Positions 51,772 to 61,090 of a stretch of 64,000 nt of DNA are shown here, in pieces. The notes beneath the pieces were generated by a model. The model was not told the origin of the DNA. It saw nothing but the letters and a program-made list of their open reading frames with translations, and did no database searches. The DNA is from CAVWSM01 sp963799425 (GTDB taxonomy: Bacteria; Actinomycetota; Actinomycetes; Jiangellales; Jiangellaceae): contig CAWCXA010000007.1 in NCBI GenBank assembly GCA_963799425.1, forward strand, positions 186,001-250,000, given 5' to 3'. The first letter of the stretch is position 1, and each line of letters opens with the position of its first letter. Position numbers and translations under genes: made by a program.

Positions 51772-52507
51772 GGTGCCATGGTCGCGGCAGCACGCCGCGC
51801 TCCGCGAGTGCCTTGGCGACGTGGGCCCACTGCTTCGCCCGGTGCATTTGGGCGTGCCAGTCGGTGCCAGTCACCCGGTGGCGGAAGGGCACGGGCACCT
51901 CGACCACCCGGAAACCCTTGCGCAGCAAGTCAATCGTCAACCCTGTCTCGACTCCGAAGCCGTGCGCGAGCGGGAGCGCCGCCTCGAAGGCGGCCCGCGT
52001 CAGGCAGCGTTGGCCGGACAGTGGCTGAGTAGCCACGAAGCCGGTGGCCCGCTCGATGCCGTCGCGGGCGAGGTTGACGACGAGGCCACGACCCCCGCCG
52101 GGTTGTGGCGGCAGCGTCGCGATCGTCATGTCCGCGCGATCGGCGAGGACCTCCTCGGCAAGCGGCGCCGCTTCGGCCGCGGTATCCGCCAGGTCGCCGT
52201 CGAGGAAGAGCAGGGCGCGCGGGGCGGTGCGGGTGCGCTCGCGCTCCTCGATGGTGGCGATGGCCGCCGCGCCAGACTCCATCGCCGCCGCCTTGCCGCG
52301 GTTACTGGAGTGCCGTACGACAATTGCGCCGGCGGCGCGGGCGGCTTCCTCGGTCCGATCGGCTGACCCGTCGTCCACGACGACAACCAGGTCGACGCCG
52401 TCGATCCGCTGGGCTCCCAGCACGGTCGCCGCGATGCGCGGCGCCTCGTCCTTGGCAGGGATCACGACGGCGACGCGGCCGACGTTGCCCGGTGTCGACG
52501 TCGTCAT
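51764..52507 (-). CDS. Glycosyltransferase family 2 (dolichyl-phosphate-type)
   Basis: 247 residues, GT-A fold: VAVVIPAKDEAPRIAATVLGA, LVVVVDDGSADRTEEAARAAGA, SSNRGKAAAMESGAAA, and the metal-binding LLFLDGDLADT (DxD), with a later QPLSGQRCLTR. Resembles polyprenyl-phosphate glycosyltransferases and glucosyl-3-phosphoglycerate synthase-like enzymes. It is directly followed by a GT-C enzyme that would use a lipid-linked sugar, so a two-step lipid-linked pathway is plausible. The start at 52507 lies 25 bp after the ABC ATPase stop. Confidence 0.9.
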   Translation of the reverse strand: MTTSTPGNVGRVAVVIPAKDEAPRIAATVLGAQRIDGVDLVVVVDDGSADRTEEAARAAGAIVVRHSSNRGKAAAMESGAAAIATIEERERTRTAPRALLFLDGDLADTAAEAAPLAEEVLADRADMTIATLPPQPGGGRGLVVNLARDGIERATGFVATQPLSGQRCLTRAAFEAALPLAHGFGVETGLTIDLLRKGFRVVEVPVPFRHRVTGTDWHAQMHRAKQWAHVAKALAERGVLPRPWHRG

Positions 52508-52532
52508 GGCGCACAGGGTAGCTGCGCTGGCG

Positions 52533-53609
52533 TCAGGTCCGGACCGCCAGCCGGGCCGGGAGGGTCGGCGGATCGCCCGCCGGGTCATGCAGGTGGCAGG
52601 CCACCGCGCGCCCCGGCTCGTCCGCCGCAAACGCGGTGGGCCGCAGCAGCGGCCGGTCGACGCGGCATCGGTCGTACGCGTCCGGGCAGCGCGGATGGAA
52701 CGGGCAGCCGCTCGGCAGATTGAGCAGGTCGGGCGGTGACCCCGGGATGCCGGAGAGCTCCTGGCGTGGACCGTGCAGCGGCGGGAAGGAGCGGAGCAAG
52801 CCGCCGGTGTAGGGATGCCGTGGCCGCCGGTAGATCTCCTCGGCCGTCGCGTCCTCGATGATCTCCCCGGCGTACATGATGGCGATGCGGTCGGCGGTCT
52901 CGACGAGCAGCGAGACGTCGTGGGTGATGAAGATGACCGCGAAACCCAGCCGCTCGCGCAGCTGCATGAGCTGCTCGATGATCTGCCGTTGCATGACGAC
53001 GTCGAGCGCGGTGGTCGGCTCGTCCATGATGAGGACCTGTGGCTCCAGTGCGAGCGCCATCGCGATCATCACGCGTTGCCGCATGCCGCCGGAGAGCTGG
53101 TGCGGGAACGATCGCAGCCGATCGGAGCTGATCCCGACCATGGCCACCAGCTGACGCGCCCGGTCCTCTCGTTCGTCGCGCGACGAGTCGGGGCGGTGTT
53201 CGGCGATCGCGTCGACGAGCTGCCGACCGACACGGTGCACCGGGTTGAGGGAGTTCATCGCGCCCTGGAAAACGATCGCCGTCTCGGTCCAGCGGTGCGC
53301 GCGCAGCTCCGCATCGCTGAGCCGGAGCAGGTCGTCGGTCGTGCCATCTCGCGACGTGAACAGCACCTCCCCACCGGTGATCAAGCCAGGTGGCGGCAGC
53401 AGCCGCGTGGCCGCGTACGCGAGTGTTGACTTGCCGCACCCCGACTCGCCGGCGAGGCCGAGCACCTCCCCGTGATGGAGCGTCAGCGACACGCTGCGCA
53501 GTGCGTGTGTGGCGCGTGTGTCATAGCCGTAGTCGACCGACAGCCCCCGGATCTGCAGCACCGGGTCGCCGAGCGCGAGGGGGTTGCCCGAGATGGCGAG
53601 GCTCGTCAT
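52533..53609 (-). CDS. Oligopeptide/dipeptide-type ABC ATPase (OppD/DppD-like)
   Basis: 358 residues. Walker A GESGCGKST, Q-loop FQGAMNSLNP, signature LSGGMRQRVMIAMAL, Walker B VLIMDEPTTALD, and the C-terminal oligopeptide-transporter extension with CPFHPRCPDAYDRC (Fe-S-like Cys cluster of this subfamily). The ATG overlaps the stop of the permease gene by ATGA. Energises uptake by the transporter encoded upstream. Confidence 0.94.
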   Translation of the reverse strand: MTSLAISGNPLALGDPVLQIRGLSVDYGYDTRATHALRSVSLTLHHGEVLGLAGESGCGKSTLAYAATRLLPPPGLITGGEVLFTSRDGTTDDLLRLSDAELRAHRWTETAIVFQGAMNSLNPVHRVGRQLVDAIAEHRPDSSRDEREDRARQLVAMVGISSDRLRSFPHQLSGGMRQRVMIAMALALEPQVLIMDEPTTALDVVMQRQIIEQLMQLRERLGFAVIFITHDVSLLVETADRIAIMYAGEIIEDATAEEIYRRPRHPYTGGLLRSFPPLHGPRQELSGIPGSPPDLLNLPSGCPFHPRCPDAYDRCRVDRPLLRPTAFAADEPGRAVACHLHDPAGDPPTLPARLAVRT

Positions 53610-54601
53610 GCGTCGGCCCCCTTGCGATTGTCGGTGTGCACCGGTGTGAAGCCGACGCGTGGACGGATTCGTCGCCGCCGAAGGGCGGTGGCCTGCTGCC
53701 CGGTCGACCGTAGCCGCGGGTTGACGAACTCGTCGATGCCGAAGTTGATGAGCGTGAGCGCCATGCCCACAAGGGCGATGCAGAGCCCAGCCGGCACGAA
53801 CCACCACCATGCACCGCGCGCGAGGGCCTGGTTGGACTCTGCCCAGAACAGGATCGTGCCCCAGTTCCAGTCGCTCACCGACGTCACTCCGATGAACGCG
53901 AGTGTCACCTCGGACAGCACAGCGAACGTCACCGTTCCCACGAAGCTCGCCGCGATGATCGCAGTCAGGTTGGGCAAGATCTCGAACCAGATCACCCGCC
54001 ACAACGACTCACCGTTGGCCCGCGCCGCCTCCACGAAGTCGCGCCGTCGCAGTGACAGCGTCTGGGCACGAAGAATCCGCGCGCCCCACGCCCACGACGT
54101 GAAGGCAAGGACCAGGGCCACCGTGAACGGACCGGCCCTCGGCAGCTGACCAGCGATGATGATGATCAGGGGCAGGGCCGGCAGGACCAGGAAGACGTTG
54201 GCCAGCAGGGACAGCAGCTCGTCGGAGACGCCTCCGAGGAAGCCCGCCGTCACCCCCACCAGGATCGAGAGCACGGTGGCGACGAAGCCGGCGGTGAATC
54301 CGACGACAAGGACGCCCCGAGTGCCGACGAGCAGCTGCGAGTAGATGTCCTGCCCGGTGTTGGTGGTGCCGAGCCAGTGCTCGGCGCTCGGCGGAGCCAT
54401 CGACGAGTCGCTCAGCGCACTGGGGTCGTACGGCGCAATCCACTCACCGATCACGGCGATGAGGAGGAAGAAGCCGAGGATGGCGATGCCGATGAGCGAC
54501 TTGCGGTTGCGCAGGAAGACCAGCCGCTGACGACCCCGGCCCACCACGGGCTCGGCCTCGATCGTTGCGACGAGCTCGTTCTGGGCGATCTGGGCGGTCA
54601 T
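53606..54601 (-). CDS. ABC permease (OppC/DppC-like)
   Basis: 331 residues with about six helices. An N-terminal RNRKSLIGIAILGFFLLIAVIGEWIAPYDP precedes the BPD-transport domain with the EAA-type loop DFVEAARANGESLWRVIWFEILPNL. HWLGTTNTGQDIYSQLLVGTR is typical of DppC. It starts 4 bp after the DppB-like stop. The basic C-terminal tail is longer than usual. Confidence 0.93.
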   Translation of the reverse strand: MTAQIAQNELVATIEAEPVVGRGRQRLVFLRNRKSLIGIAILGFFLLIAVIGEWIAPYDPSALSDSSMAPPSAEHWLGTTNTGQDIYSQLLVGTRGVLVVGFTAGFVATVLSILVGVTAGFLGGVSDELLSLLANVFLVLPALPLIIIIAGQLPRAGPFTVALVLAFTSWAWGARILRAQTLSLRRRDFVEAARANGESLWRVIWFEILPNLTAIIAASFVGTVTFAVLSEVTLAFIGVTSVSDWNWGTILFWAESNQALARGAWWWFVPAGLCIALVGMALTLINFGIDEFVNPRLRSTGQQATALRRRRIRPRVGFTPVHTDNRKGADA

Positions 54602-54605
54602 CGGC

Positions 54606-55586
54606 TCAGCCCTCCTGCCGCGTGCGCGGGTCTAGGGCGACGTACGCGATGTCAGCCAGCAGGTTGGCCACCAGCACCGACAGCGTGATGATCAGGAAGA
54701 TGCCCTGCATCAGCGGATAGTCGTTGCCGGTGACGGCCTGGTATAGCAAGAACCCGATGCCCTGGTAGGAGAACACCTTCTCCATGACAAGCGTGCCGCT
54801 GACGATGAAGCCCAGTGACAGCGCGAACCCCGAGATCTGCGGGAGTACGGCGTTGCGCGCGGCGTAGCCGAGCATCACGCGCCGCTCGGACAGCCCCTTG
54901 GCGTGCGCGACGGTCACATAGTCCTCGGAGGACACCGTCACCATCATGTTGCGCATCCCGAGAATCCATCCGGCGACCGACGCGAGCACGATGGTCAGGG
55001 CCGGGAGCACGCCGTGATAGATCGCCGACCCGATGAACTCAGCGTTCCAGCCGGGCAGGAGGCCGCCGTCATAGCTGCCGGCGGCCGGAAACACCGGCCA
55101 GGTGACGGCGAACAACACGATCGCGATGAGCCCGAGCCAGAAGTACGGGACGGCCGAGAAGAAGGTGGTGATCGGGAGGATCGCGTCCCACCGCGACCCG
55201 CGCCGCCAGCCGATGAACACACCGACCAACGTCCCGATGACAAAGCTGATGACCGTGGCGATGCCGATCAATGCGATGGTCCACGGCAGCGACTGCCGGA
55301 TGACGTCGGCGACGGGAGTTGGAAAGAACGAGAACGACAGACCGAGGTCTCCGTGCAGGAGGTTGTTCCAGTACTCGACGTACTGGCTCCACAGGCTGCG
55401 CTCCTCGTCGAGCCCGAACAGCACGTACAGCGAGTCGATCGCGTCGGAGCTGAGCTGCCCTTGGTAGCGGTTGATGAGGGACTGCACCGGGTTGCCGGGC
55501 AACAGGCGCGGGATGACGAAGTTGAGCGTGATCGCCGCCCACGCAGTTACCAGATAGAACGCCAGCCGGCGCAGGATGAACCTCAT
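54606..55586 (-). CDS. ABC permease (OppB/DppB-like)
   Basis: 326 residues, six helices. The N-terminal RRLAFYLVTAWAAITLNFVIPRLLPGNPV is the DppB signature. The cytosolic loop DYVTVAHAKGLSERRVMLGYAARNAVLP binds the ATPase. It ends in LLADIAYVALDPRTRQEG. The ATG at 55586 overlaps the upstream ATPase stop by ATGA, fixing the start. Confidence 0.94.
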   Translation of the reverse strand: MRFILRRLAFYLVTAWAAITLNFVIPRLLPGNPVQSLINRYQGQLSSDAIDSLYVLFGLDEERSLWSQYVEYWNNLLHGDLGLSFSFFPTPVADVIRQSLPWTIALIGIATVISFVIGTLVGVFIGWRRGSRWDAILPITTFFSAVPYFWLGLIAIVLFAVTWPVFPAAGSYDGGLLPGWNAEFIGSAIYHGVLPALTIVLASVAGWILGMRNMMVTVSSEDYVTVAHAKGLSERRVMLGYAARNAVLPQISGFALSLGFIVSGTLVMEKVFSYQGIGFLLYQAVTGNDYPLMQGIFLIITLSVLVANLLADIAYVALDPRTRQEG

Positions 55587-56623
55587 GCGGCCACCCCCGC
55601 GGCGCGCGGTGCGTCCGGCCGCGACGCATAGAGCCAGCAGGCCGCCTCGCGTCCCGGGCCGGCCGCCAGCAGGGGCGGTGACTCTTTGCGGCACACGTCG
55701 TTGGCGAACGGACAGCGCGGGTTGAACCGGCAGCCGCTCGGCGGCGTGATCAGGCTCGGCGGCTCCCCCGACGCGCCCGCCGAATCGCTGCGGCCCAGCA
55801 GCTGGTCAGGGTCTGGCGCCGACCGTACGAGCAGCTGCGTGTAGGGGTGGGCCGGCCGCTGCGTGATGCCTTCGCTGTCGCCGGTCTCCACAACGCGACC
55901 GGCGTACATCACCATCGTGCGGTCGGCGAAGTAGCGGGCCGACGCGATGTCGTGCGTGATGTAGAGGATGGCGATCTGCAGCTCGTCGCGCAGCTCGCGC
56001 AGCAGGTTGAGGATGCCGAGCCGGATTGACACGTCGAGCATCGAGATCGGCTCGTCGGCAAGCAGCACCCTCGGGTTGGCGCCGAGCGCCCTCGCGATCG
56101 CGACCCGCTGCCGCTGCCCGCCGGACAGCTCGTGCGGGAACTTGTCGACATAGCGCACCGCCGGGCGCAGCTGCACCCGCTCCAGCAGTGCGTGCAGTGC
56201 CTTCTCCTTGGCCGCACCGTGCAGTCCAGGCTGATGGATCGCGAGCGAACGGCCCAATGTGTAGCGCACCGTGTGCACCGGGTTGAGCGATGCGAACGGG
56301 TCCTGGAAGATCATCTGGACCTGCTTTGCGTACGCCCGGAATCGTCGGCCACCTCGCGCCGAGACCCGCTCGCTGGCAAGCCTGATCTCACCACCTGTGG
56401 GCGCCAGGAGCTGGGCGAGCAGCCGCGCGACCGTGGACTTGCCCGACCCGGACTCACCAACCAGGGCCACGACGCTGCCGCGGTGCAACGTGACGTCCAC
56501 GTTGTCGACCGCATGCACGACCCGGTTGGACCGCAGGCCGCGAACCTTGAAGTGCTTGCTGAGGCCACGCGCGGTGAGGACGGCACCGTCGTCGGCCTCG
56601 TCAGCGGTGAATGGCTCGGACAT
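55583..56623 (-). CDS. Oligopeptide/dipeptide-type ABC ATPase (OppF/DppF-like)
   Basis: 346 residues. Walker A GESGSGKST, Q-loop FQDPFASLNPVHTV, signature LSGGQRQRVAIARAL, Walker B VLLADEPISMLD and the C-terminal CRFNPRCPFANDVC cluster. It pairs with the second ATPase. The ATG at 56623 has no clear Shine-Dalgarno; its upstream region is occupied by a 15-bp tandem repeat. A strong hairpin separates it from the solute-binding gene. Confidence 0.93.
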   Translation of the reverse strand: MSEPFTADEADDGAVLTARGLSKHFKVRGLRSNRVVHAVDNVDVTLHRGSVVALVGESGSGKSTVARLLAQLLAPTGGEIRLASERVSARGGRRFRAYAKQVQMIFQDPFASLNPVHTVRYTLGRSLAIHQPGLHGAAKEKALHALLERVQLRPAVRYVDKFPHELSGGQRQRVAIARALGANPRVLLADEPISMLDVSIRLGILNLLRELRDELQIAILYITHDIASARYFADRTMVMYAGRVVETGDSEGITQRPAHPYTQLLVRSAPDPDQLLGRSDSAGASGEPPSLITPPSGCRFNPRCPFANDVCRKESPPLLAAGPGREAACWLYASRPDAPRAAGVAA

Positions 56624-56625
56624 GA

Positions 56626-56679
56626 CACCTCGGCACTAGGCATCTCGGGCTATGACATCTGGGGCTATGACATCTCGGC
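56626..56679. repeat. 15-bp tandem repeat in the 5' leader of the ABC ATPase gene
   Basis: Four head-to-tail units: CACCTCGGCACTAGG, CATCTCGGGCTATGA, CATCTGGGGCTATGA and a partial CATCTCGGC. They end 3 bp from the ATPase start. Read on the coding strand the central units give GAG-ATG-TCA-TAG repeatedly, which are two-codon reading frames beside the true start. Confidence 0.75.
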
Positions 56680-56700
56680 GCGGGCGGCGTCGGGTGAGCG

Positions 56701-56734
56701 TACGCCCGCGGCGGGGGGATCCGCCGCGGGCGTA
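56701..56734 (-). terminator. Strong intra-operon hairpin
   Basis: TACGCCCGCGGCGG / CCGCCGCGGGCGTA, a perfect 14-bp stem with a GGGGAT loop, starts 13 bp after the solute-binding gene stop and before the ABC ATPase. It probably attenuates read-through or protects the 3' end of the binding-protein message, so that the binding protein is made in excess. Confidence 0.82.
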
Positions 56735-56746
56735 CTCGAGTGCCGA

Positions 56747-58402
56747 TCAGGCGACCGGCTTGAGGTTCATCAGGATCATCGACGCGTTGACCATCGTGGG
56801 CTGCGGAGTGGCGTACGGGTTGTCCTCAGTTGGGAAGCCCGTGTAGTACTTCTCGCTGAACTCCGCGCCGATGGGGCGAGCCACCATCGGGATGCCCGGC
56901 ACCTCATTGACCATGATGCCCTGCAGCACATCAAGGGCAGCCTGCGCCGTGGTCTCGTCCGAGGCGTTGGCATAGTCCTGCAGAGCCTTGCTCGCCGCAT
57001 CGCTCTGGTACCGGCCGAAGTTCCAGTCGGCCTTGTCGCCGAGCGGCTTGTAGTGCGCGCCGTCCATGATGTTGCTGAAGATGTTAAAGGGCGTGATGCC
57101 GGTGTCAGTCCAGTGCATCGACGCCTGGAACTCGCCGTTCGCGATCGCGGTGAACCATGCGTCGGCATTCATCGTGCTGACCGAGGCTTCGACGCCGAGG
57201 TCCTTCACGCTGTCAGCCACGATCTGCAGGTCTGCAAGGTAGTCCGCCCAGCCGGCCGGGTCGACGAGCTCGAAGGTGACCGGCTCGCCGTCCGGGTCGA
57301 TGAGCTTGTCGCCCTGCAAGGTGTATCCGGCGTCCGCGAGTACCTGCTTGGCGCCCTCGACGTCTGGTTCCATCGTGACGCCGTCGTATTCGGCAGACAT
57401 GAAGCTCTCACCGGCCGGCAGCGGCAGGCCGGTGGGGCTCTCCAGCTTGGGGAAGACACCCGCGTGCGCCTGGGCGTGCACAGCCTCGCGGTCGATCACC
57501 ATGCTTACGGCCTTGCGCATCGCAGCGTTGTTGAATGGCTTGGTCTCTGTGTTGACGTACAGCACGTCGATGCCGAGACCGGTGGGGAACCACGCCTTGT
57601 GGTTGTCGGGATCCTTGGAGATGTAGACGTCCTCGTAGTCGGCGATGAACGTCCAGCCCCACTGCGCGTCGCCGGTGGCGAGTGCCGTGGTGAGCGCGCT
57701 GTTGTCGTTGTAGGTGCTGTAGCGCAGCTCAGGCACCGCGGGGTCGCCGCCCCAGTAGTCGTCGTTGGGCACCAGCGTGGCCGCCTGCGGTGTCCACGTC
57801 TTCAACGTGTACGGACCCGTGCCGACCGGGTCCTCGTTGAGGTCGGTCGTGGGGTCGTCGATCTCGGTCCAGATGTGCTCGGGGACCATGAAGATCTGCA
57901 GCACCTTGTGCTCGTTGATGCGCTGCGCGTCGCTGAAGCTCACCGTGACCTCGTCGCCCGAGACGGTGACGTCCTCGTACGGCAGGCCCTCGGTGTTAAG
58001 CCCCTCGTTGTCCTTGCGGATGTTGAACGAGTAGGCGATGTCATCGACGGTGAAGTCCTCACCGTCGCTCCACTTCACGCCATCGCGGGCGGTGAAGGTC
58101 ACCGCGGTGTAGTCGTCGTTCCACGAGTACTCCGACGCCAGCCACGGCGTGGGGTCTTCGCTGGGCCGGGCCAGGTTGACCTGGATCAGCGGCTCGTACA
58201 TCGCGAACGCGTAGCCGAGCGACATCGCCGACGATGTGTTCATGAAGGGGTTGTGGTTCTCGGTCTGGGGGCCGTTGGGCATGCCGATCGTCAGTGGCTG
58301 CCCTTCGGAGTCGCCAGACGAGCCGTCTGAGCCACAGCCGGCAGCCGTTAGTGCGACCGCGACCAGGCCGACGATCGCCGATGCGATGGATCGCCTGTTC
58401 AT
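56747..58402 (-). CDS. Solute-binding lipoprotein, SBP_bac_5 family
   Basis: 551 residues. The signal peptide ends in lipobox LTAAGC (about 17-22). The mature part is a family 5 periplasmic-type binding protein: PLIQVNLARPSEDPTPWLASEYSWNDDYTAVTFTARDGVKWSDGEDFTVDDIAYSF is the hallmark. AAGGAGG lies 4 nt before the ATG at 58402. This class binds peptides but also many oligosaccharides. Lying between a GH3 glycosidase (43 bp upstream) and the transporter genes, it probably binds a glucoside or oligosaccharide (inference). Confidence 0.93.
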   Translation of the reverse strand: MNRRSIASAIVGLVAVALTAAGCGSDGSSGDSEGQPLTIGMPNGPQTENHNPFMNTSSAMSLGYAFAMYEPLIQVNLARPSEDPTPWLASEYSWNDDYTAVTFTARDGVKWSDGEDFTVDDIAYSFNIRKDNEGLNTEGLPYEDVTVSGDEVTVSFSDAQRINEHKVLQIFMVPEHIWTEIDDPTTDLNEDPVGTGPYTLKTWTPQAATLVPNDDYWGGDPAVPELRYSTYNDNSALTTALATGDAQWGWTFIADYEDVYISKDPDNHKAWFPTGLGIDVLYVNTETKPFNNAAMRKAVSMVIDREAVHAQAHAGVFPKLESPTGLPLPAGESFMSAEYDGVTMEPDVEGAKQVLADAGYTLQGDKLIDPDGEPVTFELVDPAGWADYLADLQIVADSVKDLGVEASVSTMNADAWFTAIANGEFQASMHWTDTGITPFNIFSNIMDGAHYKPLGDKADWNFGRYQSDAASKALQDYANASDETTAQAALDVLQGIMVNEVPGIPMVARPIGAEFSEKYYTGFPTEDNPYATPQPTMVNASMILMNLKPVA

Positions 58403-58445
58403 CGTGCCTCCTTGCACGGGATCCGGCCCTTGGGCCGGATCACTC

Positions 58446-60959
58446 CTACGGGTGCTGGGGTAGTTCGACAGGGATCGACAGGCGCAGGTCACGGCTGGAC
58501 CTGCCGACGGTTGCACGCAGACCACCCGGCGGCACGCGCCACCCGCGGTGGTCGCTGTCCCAGACCTCGAAAGACCGTCGCGGGACGGTCACCCGGGCGG
58601 TGACGGACTCCTTGCTGCTGGCCTCGACCACCGTGTGGGCGGCCAGCCAGCGCACCGGACGGTCCGGGTCGTCGATCTCCGGTTGGAGATAGACCTGGAC
58701 CACTTCCCGGCCTGGACGTGGGCCGGTGTTGGTCACGGAGATGTCGAGCACAACTCCGTCGGTGGTGCTGTCGACGACGTGGCCCTCGTCGTAGGACCAG
58801 TCGGTCCAACCGAGCCCGAACCCGAACGGGCGGGCCGGCTCGAGCTTGCGGCGGTCCCATGTGCGGTGACCGACGTGGATGCCCTCGGCGTAGGTGAGCA
58901 CGCCCTCGACAGGGATCGCGTGCGGCACCGGCACGTCCTCGGCCCGCGCGGGCAACGTCCAGGGCAACCGCCCGCTCGGCTCGGTGCGTCCGAAGAGTAC
59001 GTCGGCCAACGCGCCGCCGGCCTCTTGGCCAGGCAGCCACCACCAGAGCACGGCGCCGACGCCCGGCTCGTCGAGCCAGGGCAGCAGCAGCGGAGCTCCT
59101 GCATTGACGACAACGACGGTGCGGTCATTGACCGCAGCCACCGCTCGGACCAGCTCGTCCTGACGACCAGGCAGCGCGAGGGTCGTGCGGTCCCAGCCCT
59201 CGGACTCGGACTCGGGATTGGTGCCGACGACGAGGACGGCGAGGTCGGCGCCACGTGCCGCGTCGACCGCTGCCGCGATCTCCGCGTCGTCGCTGCGCTG
59301 CGGAGGCCGGTGCCGCAGCTCGGCACGGACGAACCGGCCGTAGGCGCCTGCGTCGATGACCTGCACAGTCGCGTCGATGGCGACGCTGCGCGACGTCTCG
59401 ACATCGACGGTGACGGGCAGGCCATCGGGGTCGTTGACGGAGGAATCGAGGATCACGTCAGAAGTGGCGTGGTGGCTGCCGCTGTCGATCTCGTGGCCGT
59501 CACAGTGCACGACGTACGTGCCTACCGTGCCGACGGAGAGCTCGTGCCGCCCGGTTGCGTCGAGCCGGACCCAGGTGCGCAGCCGCGCCGCGCGAGCCGA
59601 GGGGTGTACGCCGTCGAGCGGTAGCCACCCTGCCCACTCGTCAGTGACCGAGTGGTGCACGACGTGGCCGGCCGCGTCGAGCAGGTCCACGGTCACGCCG
59701 GGTCGGGTCATCTCCGCATCAGCGAAGGCCATGGCCGCCGCCAGCGGTTGCGCATGCTGCCTGGTCGCGACCCCGGGAAGGAGATCCACGACGGCATCAG
59801 CGGGCAACAGCTCACGCAGACCCTCAGCCGGCGTGACCACATGGCCAGGCTTGACGAACGCGCTGCCGCCACCCTGCACGAACGGCTCGACCGCGTTGGC
59901 ACCGATGAGTGCGACGCGCGACATCTTCGCCGGGTCGATAGGCAGCAGGTTGTCATTGCGGAGGGCCACCGTCGCTCGGGCGGCCAGGTCGCGCAGCTGG
60001 CGACGAGCGGTGCCTGGGCGGCTTGTCGTACGCGTCATGGGCTCCGCACCGTCGAGCGCACCCACCCGATCGGCAAGCCGGAGGATGCGGGCGATCTTGT
60101 CATCGATGACGCCTTCGGGCACCTCGCCCGCTTCGACTGCGGCGAGCAGCTGGTCCCCCCAGGGACCACCAGGTCCGGGCATGACGAGGTCGAGCCCTGC
60201 GTTGGCGGCCGGCACCGTCGATGTCGTGGCCAGCCAGTCGCTGACGACGACACCGTCAAAGCCCCACTCGTGCTTGAGCAGGTCGGTGACGAGGCGACCA
60301 TGCTCGGTCGCGGGTGCCGCGAGCACGCTGTCGTCGACGCCGTTGTAGGCAGCCATGACAGCCCAAGCGCCGGCGTCCTTGACGACCCGCTCGAACGGCG
60401 CGAGGTATACCTCGCGGAGGGCTCGCTCGTCCACGGCAGCGACATAACTGGTGCGCTCGGTCTCCGAGTCGTTGGCGACGAAGTGCTTGACGCACACCCC
60501 GACGCCTGCTGCCTGAGCCGCCGCGACAAGCGCCCCTGCGAGCTCACCCGTGAGCAGCGGATCCTCGGAGAGGCACTCGAAATGCCGACCGCCGACCGGC
60601 GTGCGCTGGATGTTGATCACGGGAGCGAGAACGATGTCGACCCCGATGCGGCGAGCTTCGGCCGCGAACAACGCCCCCACCTCGGCGGCCGCCGCCGGGT
60701 CCCAGGTCGCCGCCATCGCGCTCGGCGCCGGAAACAGCAGCGACGGGTCGTGGCCAGGCGTACCGATGCCACGCACTCCGACCGGCCCGTCAGAGAAGAC
60801 GAGCGACCGCAGCCCGACCGTCGGCGCCGGGTGGAGGGTCCAGGTCGTGGCGCCGGTGAGCAGCCGTACTTTGTCAGCCAGGGCGAGCCGGGCCACGGCC
60901 TCGGCGACAGCCTCGTCGACGCTGCGCGGGTGCAGCACCGGCAGGGGGGCGCGTGCCAC
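58446..60959 (-). CDS. Glycoside hydrolase family 3 (beta-glucosidase-like)
   Basis: 837 residues. The catalytic barrel has FSDGPVGVRG and VKHFVANDSE (the conserved KH..N). The nucleophile is Asp241 in GVVVSDW. A (alpha/beta) sandwich follows. A PA14-like insert lies about residues 380-540 (HELSVGTVGTYVVHCDGHEIDSG). A C-terminal fibronectin III-like domain ends the protein (SVTNTGPRPGREVVQVYLQP). No signal peptide, so it acts on imported glycosides. It is divergent from the TetR gene across two operators and heads the transporter operon. Confidence 0.94.
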   Translation of the reverse strand: MARAPLPVLHPRSVDEAVAEAVARLALADKVRLLTGATTWTLHPAPTVGLRSLVFSDGPVGVRGIGTPGHDPSLLFPAPSAMAATWDPAAAAEVGALFAAEARRIGVDIVLAPVINIQRTPVGGRHFECLSEDPLLTGELAGALVAAAQAAGVGVCVKHFVANDSETERTSYVAAVDERALREVYLAPFERVVKDAGAWAVMAAYNGVDDSVLAAPATEHGRLVTDLLKHEWGFDGVVVSDWLATTSTVPAANAGLDLVMPGPGGPWGDQLLAAVEAGEVPEGVIDDKIARILRLADRVGALDGAEPMTRTTSRPGTARRQLRDLAARATVALRNDNLLPIDPAKMSRVALIGANAVEPFVQGGGSAFVKPGHVVTPAEGLRELLPADAVVDLLPGVATRQHAQPLAAAMAFADAEMTRPGVTVDLLDAAGHVVHHSVTDEWAGWLPLDGVHPSARAARLRTWVRLDATGRHELSVGTVGTYVVHCDGHEIDSGSHHATSDVILDSSVNDPDGLPVTVDVETSRSVAIDATVQVIDAGAYGRFVRAELRHRPPQRSDDAEIAAAVDAARGADLAVLVVGTNPESESEGWDRTTLALPGRQDELVRAVAAVNDRTVVVVNAGAPLLLPWLDEPGVGAVLWWWLPGQEAGGALADVLFGRTEPSGRLPWTLPARAEDVPVPHAIPVEGVLTYAEGIHVGHRTWDRRKLEPARPFGFGLGWTDWSYDEGHVVDSTTDGVVLDISVTNTGPRPGREVVQVYLQPEIDDPDRPVRWLAAHTVVEASSKESVTARVTVPRRSFEVWDSDHRGWRVPPGGLRATVGRSSRDLRLSIPVELPQHP

Positions 60960-60987
60960 GGCTATCCTCCGAGTTGTCGGATAACTG

Positions 60988-61005
60988 ACTTACAGGTCGG
61001 TAAGT
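60988..61005. promoter_or_regulatory. TetR operator 1
   Basis: ACTTAC-AGGTCG-GTAAGT. The half-sites ACTTAC and GTAAGT are perfectly symmetric. It sits 29 bp upstream of the GH3 start codon. Confidence 0.78.
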
Positions 61006-61023
61006 GAGACGCAAATGTTGCAC

Positions 61024-61041
61024 ACTTACTGACATGTAAGT
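61024..61041. promoter_or_regulatory. TetR operator 2
   Basis: ACTTAC-TGACAT-GTAAGT, the same half-sites and spacing as operator 1, start-to-start 36 bp apart. The right half-site is doubled (GTAAGTAAGT to 61045). It lies 50 bp upstream of the tetR ATG. Confidence 0.78.
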
Positions 61042-61090
61042 AAGTGTTCCCAGGGTCACGGTTGTGTTACGAGGAAGGGACGGCGCGCGC

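Noticed and set aside
56132..58330. 732-codon open frame antisense to the ABC ATPase and solute-binding genes
   Set aside because: It spans two well-supported genes and a terminator hairpin and shows no recognisable domain. It is a GC-bias shadow.
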